Assembly (NCBI GenBank): GCA_004535785.1 | Contig: SPIB01000001.1 | Location: 944,548 to 1,008,547, forward strand | Reading direction: 5' to 3' | DNA: 64,000 nt | Source of the DNA: Gammaproteobacteria bacterium LSUCC0112 | GTDB taxonomy: Bacteria; Pseudomonadota; Gammaproteobacteria; Pseudomonadales; Pseudohongiellaceae | Part shown: positions 1 through 7,498 of the stretch, piece by piece | How positions within the stretch are numbered: position 1 is the first letter of the stretch | How the letters are laid out: the number at the start of each line of letters is the position of its first letter | Translations under genes and position numbers: made by a program | The notes under the pieces: model-generated | What the model saw: only the letters and a program-made list of their open reading frames with translations | Database searches by the model: none | Told to the model about the DNA's origin: nothing

Positions 1-590
1 AACGCGTGTTCGCCTGTCAGTTGATGAAGACTGTGCCGCGCAGCAGCAATCTCCGCGTCAGACAATCGAATATCAAGCATGGGAAACAACCGGGATTGCA
101 CTGGATCCAGCGCACTAGACGCGCCCAATATGGACCTTACCAGATAGACCGGAAACTTCCCCATGTGGGGCGGTGCGTCTGACAACCTTGCCGTGAATAA
201 CTTCGCGGCAGCCGGTTTGTGATTGCTTTCAAAACCAATGCGTAATTTTGCCCTGACCAGCTCGGTATAAAAGCGGGATGAACGGGATTTCGGGCACGGA
301 TCAACAACAAGGTCATACTGTTTGCTGAGCAAGTCACTCATCACTCTTAGATACGCAGGCAGGTGACTGGCACCATGACGGGGAAATACCAATACCCGAT
401 CAACCGTTGGGAATCCCGAAAAAATGGCAGGGGCATCCTGACATGCGGTAAGAATATCTATCCGCGCCATTGGAAATTTTTGTTCCAACTCGGCCAGCAG
501 CGGCGTCAGCAACAGGTTGTTACCCAACCTGACATTCGGTCGGACAACCAGAATCGATCTGATGGCTGAAAAAAATGTACTGTCAGGCAT
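1..590 (-). CDS. Glycosyltransferase family 9 (heptosyltransferase-like), 3' end missing
   Basis: The gene runs off the left edge, so only the N-terminal 196 residues are visible. They read MPDSTFFSAIRSILVVRPN followed by RLGNNLLLTPLLAELEQKF and RIDILT. This is the N-terminal Rossmann pattern of GT9 enzymes, the family of ADP-heptose:LPS heptosyltransferases WaaC, WaaF and WaaQ. Further on, VDRVLVFPR and QYDLVVDPCPKSRSSRF also fit the family. Such enzymes act on the cytoplasmic face of the inner membrane and add sugars to the lipopolysaccharide core or a related glycan. The ATG at 588-590 is the only good start before an in-frame stop further upstream, but no clear ribosome binding site precedes it. 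The donor and acceptor sugars cannot be told from half a protein. Confidence 0.8.
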   Translation of the reverse strand, partial: MPDSTFFSAIRSILVVRPNVRLGNNLLLTPLLAELEQKFPMARIDILTACQDAPAIFSGFPTVDRVLVFPRHGASHLPAYLRVMSDLLSKQYDLVVDPCPKSRSSRFYTELVRAKLRIGFESNHKPAAAKLFTARLSDAPPHMGKFPVYLVRSILGASSALDPVQSRLFPMLDIRLSDAEIAAARHSLHQLTGEHA

Positions 591-894
591 TGGGGTGACG
601 CTCTTGGCAATAACAAGGCCTGCAGTATGGTTTGCCTGTCTTAACTAAACCTTAAGTCGCAACATTGACCTGCTTTTAGTCATTCTAACCAACCACCCCT
701 TTCGACCAAGAATCCATCTTATTGAAATATAGGCACTTTATGGCATGGCCCTATTATTGCTTTACTCATCACCAGGCACAGCGCCTGGCGATTGCATTTC
801 TCGTGCTTTAAACCTTTGCAACCATACGCTCGTCACAGCCTTATTGCTTGCCTGTTTATGTTTGATCAACCCGTTTTAAACCGGAAAACCAACA
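591..894. other. Divergent intergenic region between GT9 and adaptor genes
   Basis: These 304 bases separate two divergently transcribed genes and must hold promoters for both. The segment is more AT-rich than its surroundings (for example 640-760). I find no convincing -35/-10 pair, hairpin, RNA gene or small reading frame with a ribosome binding site. Confidence 0.5.
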
Positions 895-2169
895 ATGAAA
901 ATCAGTGATACCTCATCACAGGATGTACTCATCCAGCCCAACAATACCCGCAAACGTTTTGTGCTGCCCGTGCTGATCATCGCCATCCTGGTAATTGCCG
1001 CCTGGTTGTTGATGCCATCGATCAACCGCTGGGCGCAAGCACAGGAATCGGTGTCTGCCGAGCGCCTGCGTACCGCCACCGTGGAACTGGGCAACTTTGT
1101 GCGTGATGTCAGTGTGCAAGGCCGCGTGGTCGCTGCGGTCAGCCCGGTGCTGTACGCCAGCCAGAGCGGCACCATCACCTTTGCTGTGGAGTCGGGCGAC
1201 TCGGTGCTGGAAGGGCAAGCGCTGGCCAGCATTGACAGCCCGGAATTGCAGAACCAGTTGCTGCAGGAACAATCACGCCTGTTGTCGTTGAATGTCGAAT
1301 ATGACCGCCAGCGTATTGCCAGTCAGCAGGCGCGGCTGGAAAGTCAGAAAGCCATGGATTCGGCCAGCATCAATTTAAAAGCCGCACAGCGTGAACTGGA
1401 TCGCGCCGACCGCGCCTTTGCACAAGGCGCGGTGACGGAGGTTGACCGCGACAAAGCGCGCGACAACATGGAAACCGCAGAAGTCCTGCACAAGCATGCC
1501 ACGCAGGACACCGAGCTGAACAATGAGCGGTTAGAGTTTGAACTGCAAACCCGGCGCCTGGCCGTGGAACAGCAGACTCTACTGGTCAACGAACTGACCC
1601 GTCAGGTCAATGAACTGACCATTGTGTCGCCGGTCAGTGGCATTGTTGGCAATCTGCTGGTCAATCAAAAAACCAATGTGATACGCAATCAGCCAGTGCT
1701 GAGTGTGGTGGATCTGTCGGCCTTTGAAATCGAAGTGCAGATTCCCGAATCCTATGTCAACGATCTGGCCATTGGCATGACCGCGGATGTGCGCAGCGGT
1801 ACCCAATCGCTCAACGCCACGCTGGTGGCGGTATCGCCCGAAATTATCGACAACCAGGTCACCGGTCGTCTGCGTTTTGCCGACGCGGTGCCCGACGGTT
1901 TGCGTCAAAACCAGCGCCTGACCACACGCATTTTGTTGGAAGAAAAACAAAACGTTCTGATGGTGCAGCGTGGTCAATTTGTCGACAGCGGTAACGGGCG
2001 TGTTGCCTATGTGTTGCGCGACGGCATGGCGCATCGCACCGCTATCGAAATAGGCGCCAGCAGTCTTACTTACCTTGAAATTCTCAGCGGTCTGCAGGCA
2101 GGCGACACCATTGTGGTCTCCAGCACCGACACCTTCAACAACGCAGATACCGTACTTATTAATCGCTAA
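895..2169 (+). CDS. HlyD/MacA-type efflux periplasmic adaptor subunit
   Basis: This 424-residue protein has one N-terminal membrane anchor (about residues 21-42, VLPVLIIAILVIAAWLL) and a periplasmic body. A barrel-sandwich half (about 70-105, with SGDSVLEGQALASIDSPELQ) is followed by a long alpha-helical hairpin (about 110-240, rich in Q, E, R and L). The second half (VSPVSGIVGNLLVNQ) and beta-barrel domains come after it. That is the membrane fusion protein layout. It is followed after 11 bases by an ATPase and then two FtsX-type permeases, so it is the adaptor of a MacAB-like tripartite ABC system. No outer-membrane channel gene is adjacent. The substrate is unknown; macrolides, lipopeptides or envelope molecules are possible. 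No strong ribosome binding site precedes the ATG. Confidence 0.9.
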   Translation: MKISDTSSQDVLIQPNNTRKRFVLPVLIIAILVIAAWLLMPSINRWAQAQESVSAERLRTATVELGNFVRDVSVQGRVVAAVSPVLYASQSGTITFAVESGDSVLEGQALASIDSPELQNQLLQEQSRLLSLNVEYDRQRIASQQARLESQKAMDSASINLKAAQRELDRADRAFAQGAVTEVDRDKARDNMETAEVLHKHATQDTELNNERLEFELQTRRLAVEQQTLLVNELTRQVNELTIVSPVSGIVGNLLVNQKTNVIRNQPVLSVVDLSAFEIEVQIPESYVNDLAIGMTADVRSGTQSLNATLVAVSPEIIDNQVTGRLRFADAVPDGLRQNQRLTTRILLEEKQNVLMVQRGQFVDSGNGRVAYVLRDGMAHRTAIEIGASSLTYLEILSGLQAGDTIVVSSTDTFNNADTVLINR

Positions 2170-2180
2170 GGAGTTTAGCC

Positions 2181-2870
2181 ATGTTAAAAATGACCCACAT
2201 CAGTAAAGTTTTCCGCACCGACGTGGTTGAAACACATGCCTTGCGTGACTTTTCCCTGCATGTTGCCGAAGGTGAATTTGTCACCGTCACCGGCCCCTCC
2301 GGCTGTGGCAAAACCACCTTTCTGAATATCGCCGGTTTGTTGGAAACTGCCAGCGGTGGTCAGTATCTGCTTGATGGTGAGGATGTCTCGTCACTGAATG
2401 ACTTTCAGCGCGCCCGCATGCGCAATCAGAAGATCGGTTTTATTTTTCAGAGTTTTAATCTGATGCCGGATCTGAATCTGTTTGACAACGTGGATGTGCC
2501 TTTGCGCTACCGCGGTGTCAACGCCGCCGAGCGCAAGGTGCGTGTTGAGCGGGCGCTGGACGCGGTGGGTTTGTTGTCGCGCAAAAAGCACCTGCCGGCG
2601 CAACTGTCAGGCGGGCAGCAGCAACGCGTCGCGATTGCCCGCGCGCTGGTCGGCGAACCGCGTTTTCTGCTGGCCGACGAACCTACGGGGAATCTGGATT
2701 CCAATACGGCCGAGGGTGTCATGGAGCTGTTGCACGAAATCAACAACAACGGCACCACCATCATTATGGTAACGCACGATGTGGTGTTGGCCAGCCGCAG
2801 CGCCCGCAATATCCAGATTCTGGACGGGCGCATCATTGATGATCGTCGTGCGCAGCCGAAAGCTGCCTGA
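2181..2870 (+). CDS. ABC transporter ATP-binding protein, MacB/LolD type
   Basis: This 229-residue nucleotide-binding subunit has Walker A GPSGCGKTT (about residues 38-46), signature LSGGQQQR (about 141-148) and Walker B FLLADEPTGNLD. The D-loop and the H-loop histidine (MVTHD) are also present. The sequence belongs to the LolD/MacB/FtsE group, which powers FtsX-like permeases doing mechanical work on the periplasmic side rather than moving substrate through the membrane. A clear ribosome binding site (taaggag) precedes the ATG. The gene sits second in the four-gene operon, 11 bases after the adaptor and 11 bases before the first permease. Confidence 0.95.
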   Translation: MLKMTHISKVFRTDVVETHALRDFSLHVAEGEFVTVTGPSGCGKTTFLNIAGLLETASGGQYLLDGEDVSSLNDFQRARMRNQKIGFIFQSFNLMPDLNLFDNVDVPLRYRGVNAAERKVRVERALDAVGLLSRKKHLPAQLSGGQQQRVAIARALVGEPRFLLADEPTGNLDSNTAEGVMELLHEINNNGTTIIMVTHDVVLASRSARNIQILDGRIIDDRRAQPKAA

Positions 2871-2881
2871 GGGAGAATCCT

Positions 2882-4189
2882 ATGTTTTTTTATTACGTGA
2901 GACTCGCTCTGCTCAGTTACCGTCGCAATCCGGTGTTGAGCTCGTTGATGGTGTTGGCGGTCGCCGTCGGCATTGGTGCTTACATGGTGATTTTCACCAT
3001 GAATTACTACATGGGTGGCGATCCCATTCCGCAAAAAAGTGAGCAACTGCACCACATACAATTTGATTACGGCAATCCGGATATTCCGAATTTTGAACCA
3101 CCACCGCAGCTGACCTGGCTTGATGCTACGGCCATGCTGGAGCAGACCACGGCCTATCCGCGCACAGCGACGTCAAAATTTGTGGCGATTATTGAACCAC
3201 CGGGCAACGAGGTTCGGCCTTTTTTTGTTAACGGCCGCGGCAATTCTGCAGACTTCTTTTCCATGTTTGATGTGCCGTTTAAATACGGCAGCGGCTGGGA
3301 TCGTTCTGCCGATGTGAATCGTGATCTGGTGGTGGTGTTATCCGATGAACTCAATGAGCGACTGTTTGGTGGACGCGACTCAACCGGTGAAACGCTGGTG
3401 ATGCATGGCATGAACTTCACAGTGACCGGTGTGATGGATCGCTGGCAGCCGGCCCCCAAATTTTACGATGTGAATAACGGCAGTTTTGACCCGGTGGAAG
3501 AAGCGTACATCCCCTGGGAGCTGATTATCAGTCAGGAACTCAACCGCTCTGGCAGCACCAATTGCTGGCAAGCACCGGAAGGCACAGGATTGCAGGCATT
3601 CTTGAATGCCGAGTGTGCGTGGATTCAGTTCTGGGTTGAGTTGCCCGATGCCGACGCGCGCAGCGATTACAGCATGCTGGTGGACAACTACGTGGCTGAA
3701 CAGCGCTCGTTGGGGCGCATGCGTATGCCCGTGGAGCAGCGTTTGTTTAATGTGAACGAGTGGATGATTGAGCAGGAAGTGCATCCGGACGAAACCCGTA
3801 TTCTCGGGGCGCTGGCGGGCATGTTGCTGGCGGTCTGTCTGCTCAATACCGTGGGGCTGCTGTTATCCAAGTTTCTGGGTAAAGCCGGCGAGATTGGTGT
3901 GCGGCAGGCGTTGGGTGCACACCGGGGATCGCTGTTTATCCAACATCTGATCGAGGCGGGGGTCATCGGCGCCATCGGCGGTGTGCTCGGCATCGGTGTC
4001 GCCGCGCTGGGACTGGAGGGCATCAAAGTCCTGATCGGCAGTCTGATGATTACCGAGTGGATGCGTCTGGACCTTACAGTGATGGCGTTGACGATTGCGC
4101 TGGCTATTGTCAGCACCATTATCGCCGGTCTGTATCCGATCTGGCGTGCCTGCAATATCAACCCATCCGTCCATCTGAAGTCACAATAG
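2882..4189 (+). CDS. FtsX-like ABC transporter permease (first of two)
   Basis: This 435-residue inner-membrane protein has the MacB topology. One transmembrane helix lies near the N terminus (about 18-40, LSSLMVLAVAVGIGAYMVIF). A large periplasmic domain follows (about 45-310), then three C-terminal helices (about 310-335, 360-385, 395-420). The cytoplasmic coupling motif GEIGVRQALGA, typical of FtsX-family permeases, lies between helices 2 and 3. It should pair with the following permease to form a heterodimer driven by the upstream ATPase. The periplasmic domain carries two cysteines (NCWQAP and AECAW) that could form a disulphide bond. A gggag motif precedes the ATG. Confidence 0.9.
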   Translation: MFFYYVRLALLSYRRNPVLSSLMVLAVAVGIGAYMVIFTMNYYMGGDPIPQKSEQLHHIQFDYGNPDIPNFEPPPQLTWLDATAMLEQTTAYPRTATSKFVAIIEPPGNEVRPFFVNGRGNSADFFSMFDVPFKYGSGWDRSADVNRDLVVVLSDELNERLFGGRDSTGETLVMHGMNFTVTGVMDRWQPAPKFYDVNNGSFDPVEEAYIPWELIISQELNRSGSTNCWQAPEGTGLQAFLNAECAWIQFWVELPDADARSDYSMLVDNYVAEQRSLGRMRMPVEQRLFNVNEWMIEQEVHPDETRILGALAGMLLAVCLLNTVGLLLSKFLGKAGEIGVRQALGAHRGSLFIQHLIEAGVIGAIGGVLGIGVAALGLEGIKVLIGSLMITEWMRLDLTVMALTIALAIVSTIIAGLYPIWRACNINPSVHLKSQ

Positions 4190-4198
4190 GAAACCATC

Positions 4199-5410
4199 AT
4201 GGAATTTGGACCCATTTTGAGAAGTCTGCTGCGCAATAAACTGGGCGTGTTGCTGATTGCCTTGCAGATTGCGTTCACCATGACGGTGACCGTCAACGCG
4301 GTGTATATCATCGATCAACGCTCTGAGCGCATGGCGCGTCCCAGCGGACTGGATGAAGCCAATATTTTTCATCTCAGCAGTGTCGGTTATGGCAACAATT
4401 TTAACGAATCCGTGGTGAGCACCGAAGATCTGGCATTGATCAAGGCCTTGCCCGGGGTGCTGGATGCCACGGTGATGAACGCGATACCGGTCAGCGGCAG
4501 TGGTTCATCCACGGGTGTGGGTCTTGAACCGGATCGACCGGAGACTTCGGTGCAAACAGCCATGTATACCGCGGACGAAAATGTACTCAATACGCTGGGA
4601 CTGAATCTGGTCGCAGGTCGACCCTTTACCAGCAACGATGTCCGCCGTGGCGCGCGCGACATGGATCGGACGCAGTCCACGGCTATCTTGACAACGGCAC
4701 TTGCCGAGCGGATTTTCCCGGGTGAAGGCATGCAGGCCATCGGACGCACCATCTACAACCCAGGCGGTGGCGCCATTGAAATTGTGGGCCTGGTTGAGCG
4801 CCTGCAGACCCCCTGGGCTGAGTCGTCGTTTATCGAGCAATCGATGATTATCCCCGAAGTTGTTAATGATGGCAGCACGCTGTATATGGTGAGAACGGCA
4901 CCTGGTGAGCGCGACCGCCTGATGATGGAAGTCGAAGAACTGCTGGCAGCCCAAGGCCATGAACGCATCCTGCGCAATAATCGCTCATTTGAGGAGACCC
5001 GCGAGAACAGTTACCGACTGGACTCGGTGATGGCAACCATCCTCTATGTGGTAATCGGCACACTGATGTTTATCACCGCGATGGGCATTGTGGGGCTGGC
5101 GGTTTTCAGCATCAACCGTCGACGTAAACAGATTGGTACCCGTCGCGCACTGGGTGCCACACGGCCGGCCATTCTCAGATACTTTCTGTTGGAGAACCTG
5201 CTGATCAGTGGCTCGGGTGTCGTACTGGGCGCGCTGTTGACGCTGGCGTTTAATATGTTTCTGGTGCAGACCTTTGATATGCCACGCATCGACTGGTTTT
5301 ATGCGCCGGTGGGCATGCTGGTGCTGATCATTCTCGGTCAATTGGCTGCCCTGGCACCGGCTGCCAAAGCCTCTGGAATTGCACCGGCGATGGCGACGCG
5401 CTCAGTCTGA
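4199..5410 (+). CDS. FtsX-like ABC transporter permease (second of two)
   Basis: The product is a 403-residue MacB-type permease. A first helix (about residues 14-33) is followed by a periplasmic domain and three C-terminal helices (about 283-306, 331-355, 370-392). The coupling motif RKQIGTRRALGAT lies after helix 2. It is shorter than, and clearly diverged from, the permease encoded just upstream, which argues for an asymmetric permease pair rather than a MacB homodimer. Its start lies 9 bases after the previous stop, with aggaaacc as ribosome binding site. This is the last gene of the operon and a terminator-like hairpin follows. Confidence 0.9.
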   Translation: MEFGPILRSLLRNKLGVLLIALQIAFTMTVTVNAVYIIDQRSERMARPSGLDEANIFHLSSVGYGNNFNESVVSTEDLALIKALPGVLDATVMNAIPVSGSGSSTGVGLEPDRPETSVQTAMYTADENVLNTLGLNLVAGRPFTSNDVRRGARDMDRTQSTAILTTALAERIFPGEGMQAIGRTIYNPGGGAIEIVGLVERLQTPWAESSFIEQSMIIPEVVNDGSTLYMVRTAPGERDRLMMEVEELLAAQGHERILRNNRSFEETRENSYRLDSVMATILYVVIGTLMFITAMGIVGLAVFSINRRRKQIGTRRALGATRPAILRYFLLENLLISGSGVVLGALLTLAFNMFLVQTFDMPRIDWFYAPVGMLVLIILGQLAALAPAAKASGIAPAMATRSV

Positions 5411-5443
5411 CGCCGGGCGATTTAAAAGCAACTGACACCCCTG

Positions 5444-5477
5444 GCAAGCCTCTGATTGTTAACGCACAGAGGCTTGC
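5444..5477 (+). terminator. Terminator-like hairpin after the ABC operon
   Basis: A perfect 11-bp inverted repeat, GCAAGCCTCTG and CAGAGGCTTGC, with a 12-base loop lies 34 bases after the second permease. It is followed by a short T-rich stretch (gttgttta). The position fits transcription termination of the four-gene operon before the symporter gene. Confidence 0.7.
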
Positions 5478-5543
5478 GTTGTTTACAGTTACAGCGCAAT
5501 ATCCTTGCGTTTGTAGAAAACAATAACAAGGTCAGGAGCTTTT

Positions 5544-6917
5544 ATGACAGTACAACAAACGGCCGCTGCGGCGCCCATTGATGAACACACCCAATCCAAT
5601 ATGCGCAAGGTTGCGCTGACGTCGCTGGCAGGCACGTCGATCGAGTGGTATGACTTCTTTCTGTACGGCACGGCTGCTGCACTGGTCTTCCCCATCCTGT
5701 TTTTCCCGGCTGATATGCCACCCATGGTTGCGTTGATTGCCTCATTCAGCACCTTTGCGGTTGGCTTTCTGGCGCGTCCGCTGGGTGGCATCATTTTTGG
5801 TCACTACGGTGACCGGGTTGGACGTAAGAAAGTATTGGTGATTGCCCTGCTGATGATGGGTGTGGCAACCACCTTGATCGGTTTGTTACCGAGTTATGCA
5901 CTTGTGGGTCCTCTGGCACCTATCCTGCTGGTGATCCTGCGTTTTGTGCAGGGGCTGGCCATCGGTGGGCAGTGGGGCGGAGCCATGCTGCTGGTGACGG
6001 AAACAGCGCCACCCACCAAGCGCGGCTGGTATGGTGCCTACGCACAAGCCGGGGCACCGATCGGGGTTATTCTGGCTAACCTCGCCTTCCTGATCATCAG
6101 CTACGTGGTCTCGGAAGAAGCCTTTATGAGCTGGGGCTGGCGTGTGCCTTTTATGGCAAGCGTCGTGCTGATTGGTATCAGCATGTATGTGCAACTGCAT
6201 CTTGAAGACACCCCTGCCTTCAAAGAGCTGGAACGTCTGAAGATTGAACGTCAAAAAACCGGACTGGCACCTGAGAAAGTGGTTGTCACGCGCTCTCCTG
6301 TGCTGGAAGCGCTGCGTCTGTATCCCAAACGTATCATGCTGGCTGCCGGCGCGTTCCTGTCAATTCAGGTGACCTTCTATATCATGATTGCGTTTGTTGT
6401 CGCTTACGGCAGCAGCGCGGTGGGCGGCGTGGGGTTGTCCCGAAACACCATGTTGTCCGCGGTATTGATTGCCTCAGCGGTGCAGATCCCCTTCCAGTTC
6501 TGGGCAGCGCATTATTCAGATACACACGGTCGACGCGGCATCTTTATGCTGGGTGCGCTGTTAACCGGTCTGTGGGGTTTTGCCTTGTTCCCGTTGATTG
6601 ATACCGGTAACTTTGTGCTGATCACATTCGCGATTGCGGCGGGCCTGAGTTTTATGGGACTGCAATACGGCCCGCAAGCGGCGTTTTTCACCGAGTTGTT
6701 TTCCACCAAAGTGCGTTACTCCGGTGCGTCATTGGGCTACCAGATTGGTGCGATTGTGGGGGGTGCGTTGGCACCGACCATTGCGGTGTTGCTGTGGAAT
6801 GAGTACGGGATTGTCTATGTGTCTGCCTACATCATGTTGGCATCACTGGCGACCTTGTGGTCGGTATGGATGCTGACCGAGACTCATGGCACCGACATCC
6901 ACGCAGAACATCACTGA
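5544..6917 (+). CDS. MFS transporter, metabolite:H+ symporter (MHS) family
   Basis: This 457-residue protein has 12 predicted membrane helices. The N-terminal SIEWYDFFLYGTAAALVFP is a hallmark of the MHS group (ShiA, ProP, KgtP, citrate and related symporters). The MFS loop motif GHYGDRVGRKKVL lies between helices 2 and 3, and its partner YSDTHGRRGIF in the second half. RFVQGLAIGGQWGGA in helix 4 is also family-typical. The protein should take up a small organic solute such as a carboxylate, betaine or shikimate with protons; the substrate cannot be told. The ribosome binding site is caggag. The gene is monocistronic, with a terminator-like hairpin on either side. Confidence 0.92.
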   Translation: MTVQQTAAAAPIDEHTQSNMRKVALTSLAGTSIEWYDFFLYGTAAALVFPILFFPADMPPMVALIASFSTFAVGFLARPLGGIIFGHYGDRVGRKKVLVIALLMMGVATTLIGLLPSYALVGPLAPILLVILRFVQGLAIGGQWGGAMLLVTETAPPTKRGWYGAYAQAGAPIGVILANLAFLIISYVVSEEAFMSWGWRVPFMASVVLIGISMYVQLHLEDTPAFKELERLKIERQKTGLAPEKVVVTRSPVLEALRLYPKRIMLAAGAFLSIQVTFYIMIAFVVAYGSSAVGGVGLSRNTMLSAVLIASAVQIPFQFWAAHYSDTHGRRGIFMLGALLTGLWGFALFPLIDTGNFVLITFAIAAGLSFMGLQYGPQAAFFTELFSTKVRYSGASLGYQIGAIVGGALAPTIAVLLWNEYGIVYVSAYIMLASLATLWSVWMLTETHGTDIHAEHH

Positions 6918-6937
6918 CACGCGGAACATCATTAATA

Positions 6938-6976
6938 GTGTGCTGAACACCTGGCTTAGGCCGGGTTGTTCAACAC
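6938..6976. terminator. Imperfect hairpin between convergent genes
   Basis: GTGTGCTGAACACCTGGC pairs imperfectly with GCCGGGTTGTTCAACAC around a TTAG loop. It lies between two converging genes (stops at 6917 and 6992). There is no T-run, so its role in ending transcription from either side is inferred from position. Confidence 0.45.
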
Positions 6977-6991
6977 CTTCTTCATCAGCAA

Positions 6992-7498
6992 TTAATCAAA
7001 TCTGACTGTCAGTTGTTCGTCACTGCCCTGAAATGTCAGGGTAGTGACAGAACCGCCACGTTCAAAGTTCACCGTATTGATCTGTTCTGGCCATACTTCT
7101 CTCAGGGCGAGATGCATAACCTGCAGTTCTGTCAGATTGGCTGGCAGCGCACGCTCTTGATAGACCCAGAAGAAGTTTCCTTCAATTTCATGCCCAACCG
7201 GAGAGAGCATCAACGTCTCGCCTGACGGACTCTTTAACAAAAACATCTGCTGCACATACGCCGCAAACCGCGCGCGCGTGAGCTCATCACCAATAATGTC
7301 AGCATCACTACCCATCAACTGGCGAATGGCATGTTCGGCATCGTGCAGATAAAAGCGGTGCATGACTTCCAGCGTGCCCGTGCGCTCATTAAACACCACA
7401 CGGGTAATCGCAGCTTTTTGCTGATGCGCTTGCACGGCTGGCAGTGCGTGAAGCACCGCCAGCAGCAATACGGACTTGATCAGCTGTCGGCGTATCAC
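6992..7498 (-). CDS. Exported DUF6702-like protein
   Basis: The product is a 168-residue protein with a signal peptide (MIRRQLIKSVLLLAVLHALPAVQA, cleavage about residue 24). The mature part starts HQQKAAITRVVFNERTGTLE and contains MHRFYLHDAEHAI, resembling the DUF6702 family of periplasmic proteins of unknown function. It begins with an ATGA overlap on the stop of the M1 peptidase gene, so the two are probably translationally coupled and work in the same compartment. In other bacteria DUF6702 proteins often sit next to M1-family peptidases, which fits. No catalytic motif is visible. Confidence 0.8.
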   Translation of the reverse strand: MIRRQLIKSVLLLAVLHALPAVQAHQQKAAITRVVFNERTGTLEVMHRFYLHDAEHAIRQLMGSDADIIGDELTRARFAAYVQQMFLLKSPSGETLMLSPVGHEIEGNFFWVYQERALPANLTELQVMHLALREVWPEQINTVNFERGGSVTTLTFQGSDEQLTVRFD

